This document shows positions 1 to 10,199 of a stretch of DNA of 64,000 nucleotides, one piece after another (the stretch's first letter is position 1; each line of letters starts with the position of its first letter). The notes beneath the pieces were generated by a model. The model made no database searches. It worked only from the letters and a program-made list of their open reading frames with translations, and was not told the DNA's origin. Origin of the DNA: Primula veris (Eukaryota; Streptophyta; Magnoliopsida; Ericales; Primulaceae); assembly GCA_963682055.1 (NCBI GenBank), contig OY821750.1:30574402-30638401 (forward strand), written 5' to 3'. The position numbers and the translations under genes are program-made.

Positions 1-45
1 ATCCTAAATCAATTAAAATTTGACCTTGTCATTGCTACTCTACAG

Positions 46-968
46 GTGTTGTGGCCTTTTTTGTGCTACTTGGATTTATCGGTCTCACAATACACTGCTC
101 CTCTCTAAATAGCAGTGACCCGCGTGTAGCTGGCTGTCAAAATTGCTGTTATGGTTGGGGTATTCTAGACTGTTTTCCCGCATCAATGGAAGCATGTTTT
201 GCGTTGTTTCTCGTGTTTGTCGTAATTTTTGCTATACTCGGCATTGCTTATGGTTTCCTAGCTACCACCATGGCTATTCAGAGGATATGGCAGAGACACT
301 ACCACATCCTCACCAAACGCGAACTTACAAAGGTATAAATTAGTTCAAATGTCTGATGGGATCGTGTTTTTTGTTTTTGGATACCCCTTGCTTGATTCAT
401 CCTTATAAGCAAAAGCAGTTTTTTAAAAAAGTTTTTTTCGGAGTAATTGTACGACCAGAGTGGAGTGTATCCGGAAATAATTAGGCAGTAATTATTCATT
501 GTTCAGACTTCAGTGAGACTGAAATTTTTATTGTAAACTGGAATTTGGGTATTTGTTCCGACTTTTTTGATCTGGAAACTTCTTCACTGAGACTCCCATG
601 TCAAGATTTAAACACGTCAAACGTGAAAGGGATGAAATATAGGTATCATGCATTTCTAAATAGAAATGTAAGCAAAATAATGTCAAAAAGAATTTTTCAT
701 ATTGGAATAAAATAAAAGGTGAAGTGCTGGTTTTCCGGTAAAGCACTTGTTTATATTGGCTCCTTTGATTTCCTTGTCAATTTAGCAGGTTTTTGTTCTG
801 CTATTGGTATGATATGTGTCTTCTTCGCCATCATCTTCCATTTTCTCCCTTAATTCTTTTTTATAATTTTTGTAGGAATATGTAGTAGAGGATCTCCATG
901 GCGCGTATGTCCCACCAAAACTGAATCCGGAGCATGAGGGCCGTCTTAAAATGCTTAAACTCTTGTAA
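46..968 (+). CDS. RING-CH (RINGv) membrane E3 ligase, copy A, 3' part only
   Basis: The last two exons of a gene that starts left of the window: 46-332 (after a CTACAG acceptor, ending AAG|GTATAA) and 876-968 (after TTTTGTAG, ending in TAA). They encode the C-terminal membrane region: a hydrophobic segment (VVAFFVLLGFIGL), the conserved loop CQNCCYGWGILDCFPAS, a second hydrophobic segment (ALFLVFVVIFAILGIAYGFL), the motif AIQRIWQRHYHILTKRELTK, and a tail ending RLKMLKLL. The encoded residues are identical to those of copy B. The catalytic RING-CH exons are outside the window, so whether A is a whole gene is unknown. In known plant RINGv proteins this part holds the membrane anchor. Confidence 0.9.
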
Positions 969-2825
969 TAAGCAACGACATGAAGTACTTCCAATGATTG
1001 TTTGGATAACTGCTTTGACTTATAAAAGGTTAAGAAGGCATGTACTTGTCTTTGTATCTATAGCTTGTTAGAGTAAATCCCGTTTACTTATAAGGGTGAA
1101 GGCAAATACTTATTTCCCTCTGTAATTATCGAACGGAAGTGATGCATTTACATGCTGTTGTATCAAGCTTGAAAGCAGACATAATTTATTTTTCTCCTCC
1201 ATTCTTCTCTCTTTCACCAATTATACTCAGTATCTCTATCCGATCTTACTCTCTTCCTCCTGCATTTTCTCATTTTCTCTGTATCTTTCTTTCATATCTC
1301 ATTCTATCTCTCTCCTCCTCCACTACGAAAACCCATCACTGACTACCGAACATCATTATACGTAATACACGAATATTACACTGGTTAATACCCCGTAATA
1401 TATGAAAAATATGTGGAATTGGTGAGATTGTTTTCTATTTATTGAGTTTTGAGATTATTGTAAATCTTGTGGGTTTCAAGTTGAAAAAGGAGAATCCATA
1501 TGTACACTATTGAGAGATATGAACTTTTGAAATTAGGGTATGAAATTTTGAAATTATGATATGAAGTTTTAAAATTAGTTTTAAAATTATGTTATGAAAT
1601 TTTGAAATTAGGATATAAAGTTTTGAAATTAGGGTATAAAGTTTTGAAATTAGGGTATGAATTCTTTTTTACATATTTGATTGTGATGCAGAACATTTAG
1701 GGTATCAAATTTTAAAATTAGAGTATAATGTTTTATAATTAGCATATGAATATTTTGTGAGTTTTTAGTCATTTTTAGAGAGCGAGATGGGTGATTAGCA
1801 CGTGTTAGAAATATATGCGATTATCGTGTGTTAGAGAGAAAGGGGTGCGATGAGAGAGAGAGAGTTACGGTTAGAGAGAGAGATGTTAGATTAGAGAGAT
1901 AAGTTAGATTATAGTGGGATTAGAATTAGATAAATAATAAGTATATATAGGTATGTTTTTGATAATTTAAATTATTAGGGTATGTTTTTTTAATATAATA
2001 GGGATATAGTATGTTTTTATTAATTGTCCCTTTATTATTATATTGTTTACTATGATAAAGTTGTCTATAAATAAATAAAACTTGGTTAATTAATTTATTT
2101 GACATTACAACATAATATTTTCTTAGTTTTAAGTTTATACATTCTATTAATGTATAAATTCTTTTTTATATCCGTATAATTAATTACTTTAACGAGTCAA
2201 ACATTTAACAATAAAATCGGTGACTGTATTTATAGTATGATGATATAAATTATTTTAATAAGTTTGAAATAATTCAAACATATCATTAATATTATCCTAG
2301 TATAAATAAGTTTATTAATTTGTAGTGATACTAGCTAGTTTTTGTTACATCGTTAATAAATTTAGTTTTTTAATTATCAAACTTTATATATAGTTACACG
2401 AACACGGGTTTAGACGAAATGAACAGAGTCATGTTCATGTTAATTCATGTTGGGTTCAATTAACAACGTTTTATTCTTGTTAATTAACCTGTTCGTTTAT
2501 AAACAACAAGCAAAACTTAACCGAAACGAAAAGGAACTATTCCATGGAAGATTCATGCTCTGGATAAATATAATAGAATGGTTTGATTACTTAGAAAAGC
2601 TCAAAGCATAATCATATATAAAAAACGAATTGGGTAGAACTCGAGATGTATTGTTATATGATGAAAAAAAAGTTACATCCGAAGTTGAAAAATGGCATAA
2701 TTATCTTCTTATCTTCCTCTAATTTCATTTCTTCACTTTTTCAACATATGGAAAATTATTTTAAAAATATCAAATGTATCCAAAATTTCATTGATAGTGG
2801 TTGACGCATCACTTTCTCTAGGACG
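969..2825. other. 3' flank of RINGv copy A, with a segment shared only with copy B
   Basis: No gene is seen. Up to about 1189 it matches the 3' flank of all three copies. Positions 1190-2030 are shared only with copy B (about 8149-8987); copy C has a different 732-bp sequence in that place. This A/B segment has a pyrimidine-rich left side, a degenerate minisatellite of about 20 bp built on GGGTATGAAATTTTGAAATTA (about 1530-1675), and GA-rich stretches (1790-1915). From 2031 to 2825 it matches copy C again (from about 16828). That part includes GTTCATGTT-rich sequence from an old repeat element and an AT-rich tail. Confidence 0.7.
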
Positions 2826-2854
2826 ACTTCAATTTTATTCAATTTAATCAAATA

Positions 2855-3240
2855 CCCACTTCAATCTTTTAATTTCCCATTTTTTATAACAGGGGTTTTT
2901 AGGGAAAAAAAATATGATCAAGGGTGAGTTGGAGCTTGATTATCAAATTGGAGAAAAACCCACTTCAATCTTTTAATCCTCTTTAATTTTCCATTTTTTT
3001 AAGACAGTTTTTTTATTGGGAAAAAAATCAGTTTTTTTTTTTTTTGGGAAAATTAAAAAAAAATGTTGATAGGTGAGTTGGAGCTTGAGAATCAAATAGG
3101 AGAAAAACCCACTTCAATCTTTTAATTCTCTTTAATTTTCCATTTTTTAAACAGGGGTTTTCTTGGAAAATATTAAAAAAAGAAAAGAAAAAGATGATGA
3201 AGGTTGAGTTGAAGCTTGAGTATCAAATAGAAGAAAACCC
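2855..3240 (+). repeat. Tandem repeat of the start of exon 1, with two N-terminus-like uORFs (copy B)
   Basis: Units of about 131-149 bp, each carrying CCCACTTCAATCTTTTAAT, TTAATTTTCCATTTTTT, an ATG and GGTGAGTTGGAGCTTGA, occur in series. ATGs lie at 2914, 3063 and 3194. The first two open 20-codon frames (2914-2976 and 3063-3125, both ending ATC TTT TAA) whose peptides (GELELDYQIGEKPTS and GELELENQIGEKPTS) are clear copies of residues 4-18 of the main protein (VELKLEYQIEENPTS). Only the third ATG continues into the full reading frame. A further partial unit lies at about 2855-2900. The duplicated first codons look like coding sequence, so these are probably relics of duplication of the start of exon 1. 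They would act as uORFs if the region is transcribed. Confidence 0.85.
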
Positions 3241-6200
3241 CACAAGTAATTTGGACCCTCTTCTAGGGGACTGCCACGTGGAGGAGCCTTCGCCTTCAGA
3301 CGAGATAAGGGAGGAGAGAGAAGGAGATGAGGAGGCGGGGTCAGTTGCTTGTTGCCGGATTTGCCTCGAATGCGACGGAGAGGAAGGTTTGAAGCTTTGA
3401 GCTATTGTTTTATTTATTATTATTATTATTATTGCTTGTTTTGTGATGTTGAGTTGTTTTTTGGTTTCGTGATTAGGAACTACCAGTAGTAGGCTAAATG
3501 GGACTTTAGCACCGCATAATGAGAAAAAACCGATCTTTACTATGTATCTTGAAAAAACTGATTGAATTTAGCCTTTCAGCTCCCCCACAATGACAAAGAA
3601 GAAAAGAAAAAACTGATCTAATTTCGCCACTGAGTTTTGTACTGTCACGTTTCATTAGTTAGTATTTGAAAAATTGGAATTTTGTTGATCACTTGTCCCT
3701 TTAGGTTCTATTATATTGGGTTGTCATTGGATTTTTTATTTTAACTTCCTTTTGGGTCCATTATATTTAAGAAACTGTGAAGGTAAATTGCTCATACCCT
3801 GAAAATCTTGAAATTTAAAAATAGATCAATGTTTCTGAAGTTATATTTTAGTACGATATAAGATAAAAAATATTGTGAAAAGACCTTATGTCTACTGTAT
3901 TGAACTGATAAAAATATGAATACGAAAGACATAACTTTGAATTTATACACTCAATTTTACATAAATCAATGTAAAGTAAAACTAAATTGTGTAGTAAACT
4001 TTAAAGTATTCTAACTGAAAGGGACAAAATTATAATCATAACTTGTTTCTAATTTTTTCAAGAGCTTGATCGGTTTGATGATTGTCGTTACAATGTGTTG
4101 TACTCATGTTACTGGTTGCTGATTGCTATTCCATTGTCAAATGATGTTAGATGATGAATTGATATCTCCGTGCATGTGCAAAGGCACTCAACAGTTTGTT
4201 CATCGTGCATGCCTTGATCATTGGCGGTCAGTTAAGGCAAGTATTACAGTTTTTATATTATATGTAGCACTATTTTCCTTTGCGAAAGCTGAATTTCAAT
4301 TTTCACATTATATTTGTGGTTAATTGTCCTTTGGTTTTATTTTCCAATTATAGGAAGGATTTGCTTTTTCTCATTGCACAACTTGCAAAGCTCAGTTTCA
4401 TCTTCGAGTTCTTGACTTTGAAGACAACACCTGGCGAAAAATAAAGTTCAGACTTTTTGTGGCAAGAGATGTCGTCCTCGTCTTTTTGGCCGTACAAACA
4501 GTGAGTTACCCTTTGTTACTTTACGTACACCTTGTTTCCTCGATAAATCTTATGATGTGCTGAACTTTTAAACTGAAAATTTACATGTTACCCTTTGTTA
4601 CTTTACGTACACCTTGTTTCCTTGATAAATCTTATGATGTGCTGAACTTTTAAACTGAAAATTTACATGTACTTTGCATATGTGTTCTGTGACTTCCATC
4701 ACATGATATGCTCGTCAAATACAGTTTTGCTCAAAAAATAGACAGTGTGCTAAAAACTAGAGTCAAGCCTTTCAGCAGTTAAGCTCAGATTATGTCGAAT
4801 GGAAAATGTTTGTAATTGAAAAGTTAACCTGGTTTTGCAATGTAGCAGTTACTATTTTAAGGTAATTTAGTGGTTAAATATTCAAATAGAAGGAATACAC
4901 TGAAATGCAAATAAATAGGAAATAAGCAATTATTTTAATATACTGGAAGTATTAAGATGCTACAAGACGACCTTTTCTTTCTCTCCATGCCCTAATCGTT
5001 TCTTATCAACTCTTATACCACTGCCTTTAGGAATAGTTCATCTCAAAGTTTAACATGGACCTTTGAGATTTTACAATCTAAATTCCTCAAGAGTTTGGAT
5101 TGCTTACAATTTAGCCACTGGACCCCTGAGATCATAAATTGACCCAGACTTTTTCATTTTATTTTCATAAACTTCACATCCGTATTTTTTTTCCTTCTTT
5201 TGTCCCAATATGGTCCTTACAGATAAGTGATCAGCAGTGTCTCTTGCCAATTGACATTCTCATGTTTCATTTTTTTCCGTGTTTCAGTTAATTGCTGCAA
5301 TGGGTGGCTTTGCTTATGTTATGGACAAAGATGGGAGCTTCCGGAACTCATTCAATGATAGTTGGGATCGAATACTATCAAAGCATCCTATACCTTTCTA
5401 CTACTGTATAGGTATTTTTTTTTTTTTTTTTTTTATACTTACCGGCAAAAAGAGTAGTTTTTTATATTATGAAGAATGAGGTAAAGCGGCATTAGTCTTT
5501 GACAATCGACAATTGCCTGGACAGTATCCACATATTTTATGTCCGAGGAGACAACTGAAGTGCGTCGTCATTGTAAAGTACTTAGGAAACTACAGAAGTG
5601 TTGATTGCTGGTTTGAGGTGCTTAACTGTAGATTCCGTGACCCTTTTCCATTGCATATCTTTTGTCTTGGATATGACCTATTTTTTTAGTAGATAAAATC
5701 ATATTTTCTGGGCTTAAGTGACAACGTCTGGTAAAAAATAAAATGCTTATTAAATGGTTGTCTACAAACTCTCAAACACCTAGGATAAGATAGAATCAGT
5801 GGATAGATGCAAAAGCCAAAGCACTATAGTATTTAGGGAAATAGTATCATTTTCATCCCCCGCAGTTCTTTCCGCCTTTTTTATGTACTGCTAATTTATG
5901 ATCAGTGTAATTGCTACATGGCCTCGAATTTGCAAAGTTTGCCTGAATTTCTTCAAGTATTAGTTGGAGACTTTATTTCTCTCTACATCTTTCTTATTTT
6001 GACCCTTATTCAGGACCGTTAGAAAACTAGAGGATAAATACCTCAAATTCATTTTGGCGTTGCTCGGGAGTTGGGACACTATGAAAACATTTAGTTATCT
6101 GAAACATATTTCTTTTAATATTGAGCTCCTTAAATTACCAATGCATTATGCTTGTGTCAACTTCTGTTTTTCCTTAGAAACTTCGCTAGAAATGTCATCC

Positions 6201-7927
6201 TTGTATAGGTAACGCTTTTTGGTCCTGTCTGTGTCTTCTGCTGTTATGTACGTTAACACTTAACACCATGGTTTACTACTGTATTGGTAACTCTTTTATA
6301 TCATAAAAAAAAATTGTAAAATGGTTAAGCTACCAGTCTCAGATGAAACGAATATATCTGGACACTAACCACTTATTATCTGTCCTAAGCAGACAATTTT
6401 AGTTTTTTGTCACCCTAAACTATTTACTGAGACTTCAAAAATGTTCACCGCTAGCTGAGGTGTTTTACTGTAGAATTCGTAGGATCTGTCTATTTCAATA
6501 CATATTTATAGTAGTGTGTATGGCCTAATTTTAAATTCATATTCACTGGGCTTAGAGAGGTAAGGTAAAAAGTGTAAATTTAGAAAGCTGATCTATCTGG
6601 TCGTCTACAAACACCTTAGGCAGGAGATGGAATAAAGAGAAACATAGAGGATAGCGGAGAAAGCCAATCTTGTCATTACTCGGATTCTATGAAAATCATC
6701 ACTTCACTGTTAGTTTATTATAAGCTGAGTTACCTGTCACACTGATTTCCTTAATTTACCAGCACTCGAGCACATTGTAGTGGTGTCTCATTCTAACGCT
6801 AAATATAAACCCCACTACATGTGAACGGGTGAATGACAGAAAAATTAGTAAAGACCGATATAACCCTGTCTCACAATATAGTGGCAGTTGTAGCGATTTG
6901 GTAGTATGAGTATAATTTTGCCTTAAATCATCTTCTGATTGCTTTTCTGATACCAAGATATCCTAAATCAATTAAAATTTGACCTTGTCATTGCTACTCT
7001 ACAGGTGTTGTGGCCTTTTTTGTGCTACTTGGATTTATCGGTCTCACAATACACTGCTCCTCTCTAAATAGCAGTGACCCGCGTGTAGCTGGCTGTCAAA
7101 ATTGCTGTTATGGTTGGGGTATTCTAGACTGTTTTCCCGCATCAATGGAAGCATGTTTTGCGTTGTTTCTCGTGTTTGTCGTAATTTTTGCTATACTCGG
7201 CATTGCTTATGGTTTCCTAGCTACCACCATGGCTATTCAGAGGATATGGCAGAGACACTACCACATCCTCACCAAACGCGAACTTACAAAGGTATAAATT
7301 AGTTCAAATGTCTGATGGGATCGTGTTTTTTGTTTTTGGATACCCCTTGCTTGATTCATCCTTATAAGCAAAAGCAGTTTTTTAAAAAAGTTTTTTTCGG
7401 AGTAATTGTACGACCAGAGTGGAGTGTATCCGGAAATAATTAGGCAGTAATTATTCATTGTTCAGACTTCAGTGAGACTGAAATTTTTATTGTAAACTGG
7501 AATTTGGGTATTTGTTCTGACTTTTTTGATCTGGAAACTTCTTCACTGAGACTCCCATGTCAAGATTTAAACACGTCAAACGTGAAAGGGATGAAATATA
7601 GGTATCATGCATTTCTAAATAGAAATGTAAGCAAAATAATGTCAAAAAGAATTTTTCATATTGGAATAAAATAAAAGGTGAAGTGCTGGTTTTCCGGTAA
7701 AGCACTTGTTTATATTGGCTCCTTTGATTTCCTTGTCAATTTAGCAGGTTTTTGTTCTGCTATTGGTATGATATGTGTCTTCTTCGCCATCATCTTCCAT
7801 TTTCTCCCTTAATTCTTTTTTATAATTTTTGTAGGAATATGTAGTAGAGGATCTCCATGGCGCGTATGTCCCACCAAAACTGAATCCGGAGCATGAGGGC
7901 CGTCTTAAAATGCTTAAACTCTTGTAA
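3194..7927 (+). CDS. RING-CH (RINGv/MARCH-type) membrane E3 ubiquitin ligase, copy B
   Basis: Six exons: 3194-3386, 4151-4236, 4354-4500, 5288-5411, 7005-7291, 7835-7927. They join in frame to a 309-residue protein. Residues 54-104 form a C4HC3 RING-CH zinc finger (C54, C57, C72, C74, H82, C85, C101, C104; motifs CCRIC, CMCKGTQQFVHRACLDHW, HCTTC). Three hydrophobic segments follow: one beginning VVLVFLAVQT, one in VVAFFVLLGFIGL, one in ALFLVFVVIFAILGIAYGFL. The C-terminus is RLKMLKLL. RING-CH proteins of this kind are E2-binding ubiquitin ligases held in endomembranes; the substrate is unknown. Intron 2 has GC-AG ends (AAG|GCAAGT). The start at 3194 is chosen over two upstream ATGs because those frames stop after 20 codons. 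The unit has only about 370 bp of its own 5' DNA; further upstream lies the tail of copy A. Confidence 0.93.
4505..4672 (+). repeat. 82-bp tandem duplication at the start of RINGv intron 3 (copy B)
   Basis: The sequence from GTTACCCTTTGTTACTTTAC to TTTACAT occurs twice in a row, starting at 4505 and 4587 (period 82). The first copy begins four bases after the GT of the 5' splice site. The same duplication is in copy C (starting 12777 and 12859), so it is older than the B/C split. Confidence 0.9.
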
Positions 7928-9811
7928 TAAGCAACGACATGAAGTACTTCCAATGATTGTTTGGATAACTGCTTTGACTTATAAAAGGTTAAGAAGGCAT
8001 GTACTTGTCTTTGTATCTATAGCTTGTTAGAGTAAATCCCGTTTACTTATAAGGGTGAAGGCAAATACTTATTTCCCTCTGTAATTATCGAACGGAAGTG
8101 ATGCATTTACATGCTGTTGTATCAAACTTGAAAGCAGACATAATTTATTTTTCTCCTCCATTCTTCTCTCTTTCACCAATTATACTCAGTATCTCTATCC
8201 GATCTTACTCTCTTCCTCCTGCATTTTCTCATTTTCTCTGTATCTTTCTTTCATATCTCATTTTATCTCTCTCCTCCTCCACTACGAAAACCCATCACTG
8301 ACTACCGAACATCATTATACGTAATACACGAATATTATACTGGTTAATACCCCGTAATATATGAAAAATATGTGGAATTGGTGAGATTGTTTTCTATTTA
8401 TTGAGTTTTGAGATTATTGTAAACCTTGTGGGTTTCAAGTTGAAAAAGGAGAATCCATATGTACACTATTGAGAGATATGAACTTTTGAAATTAGGGTAT
8501 AAAATTTTGAAATTATGATATGAAGTTTTAAAATTAGTTTTAAAATTATGGTATGAAATTTTGAAATTAGGATATAAAGTTTTGAAATTAGGGTATAAAG
8601 TTTTGAAATTAGGGTATGAATTCTTTTTTACATATTTGATTGTGATGCAGAACATTTAGGGAATGAAATTTTAAAATTAGAGTATGATGTTTTATAATTA
8701 GCATATGAATATTTTGTGAGTTTTTAGTCATTTTTAGAGAGCGAGATGGGTGATTAGCACGTGTTAGAAATATATGCGATTATCGTGTGTTAGAGAGAAA
8801 GGGGTGCGATGAGAGAGAGAGTTACGGTTAGAGAGAGAGGTGTTAGATTAGACAGATAAGTTAGATTATAGTGGGATTAGAATTAGATAAATAATAAGTA
8901 TATATAGGTATGTTTTTGATAATTTAAATTATTAGGGTATGTTTTTTTAATATAATAGGGATATAGTATGTTTTTATTAATTGTCCCTTTATTATTATAT
9001 TGTTTACTATGATAAAGTTGTCTATAAATAAATAAAACTTGGTTAATTAATTTATTTGACATTACAACATAATATTTTCTTAGTTTTAAGTTTATACATT
9101 CTATTAATGTATAAATTCTATTTTATATCCGTATAATTAATTACTTTAACGAGTCAAACACTTAACAATAAAATCGGTAACTGTATTTATATTATGATGA
9201 TATAAATTATTTTAATAAGTTTGAAATAATTCAAACATATCATTAATATTATCCTAGTATAAATAAGTTTATTAATTTGTAGTGATACTAGCTAGTTTTT
9301 GTTACATCGTTAATAAATTTAGTTTTTTAATTATCAAACTTTATATATAGTTACACGAACACGAGTTTAGACGAAATGAACAGAGTCATGTCCATGTTAA
9401 TTCATGTTCGGTTCAATTAACAACGTTTTATTCTTGTTAATTAACATGTTCGTTTATAAACATGAAGCAAAACTTAACCGAAACGAAAACGAACTATTCC
9501 ATGGAAGATTCATGCTCTGGATAAATATAATAGAATGGTTTGATTACTTAGAAAAGCTCAAAGCATAATCATATATAAAAAACGAATTGGGTAGAACTCG
9601 AGATGTATTGTTATATGATGAAAAAAAAGTTACATCTGAAGTTGAAAAATGGCATAATTATCTTCTTATCTTCCTCTAATTTCATTTCTTCACTTTTTCA
9701 ACATATGGAAAATTATTTTAAAAATATCAAATGTATCCAAAATTTCATTGATAGTGGTTGACGCATCACTTTCTCTAGGACGACTTCAATTTTATTCAAT
9801 TTAATCAAATA

Positions 9812-10199
9812 CCCACTTCAATCTTTTAATTTCCCATTTTTTATAACAGGGGTTTTTAGGGAAAAAAAAATATGATCAAGGGTGAGTTGGAGCTTGATTA
9901 TCAAATTGGAGAAAAACCCACTTCAATCTTTTAATCCTCTTTAATTTTCCATTTTTTTAAGACAGTTTTTTTATTGGGAAAAAAATCAGTTTTTTTTTTT
10001 TTTGGGAAAATTAAAAAAAAAATGTTGATAGGTGAGTTGGAGCTTGAGAATCAAATAGGAGAAAAACCCACTTCAATCTTTTAATTCTCTTTAATTTTCC
10101 ATTTTTTAAACAGGGGTTTTCTTGGAAAATATTAAAAAAAGAAAAGAAAAAGATGATGAAGGGTGAGTTGAAGCTTGAGTATCAAATAGAAGAAAACCC
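9812..10199 (+). repeat. Tandem repeat of the start of exon 1, with two N-terminus-like uORFs (copy C)
   Basis: This has the same organisation as upstream of copy B. ATGs lie at 9872, 10022 and 10153. The first two open 20-codon frames (9872-9934 and 10022-10084) that end ATC TTT TAA and resemble the main protein's N-terminus. The main frame starts at 10153. Both uORFs keep start, length and stop in the two units, and the repeat is older than the unit duplication. Confidence 0.85.

Noticed and set aside
4237..4245. Alternative GT donor at 4241 for RINGv intron 2
   Set aside because: It would add GCAA and shift the frame out of the conserved EGFAFSHCTTCKAQF sequence. The GC donor keeps it.
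8398..8655. Minus-strand ORF with repeated YPNFKTL-like peptides
   Set aside because: It is the translation of the roughly 20-bp GGGTATGAAATTTTGAAATTA minisatellite. There is no start context or homology, and the counterpart in copy A is interrupted.
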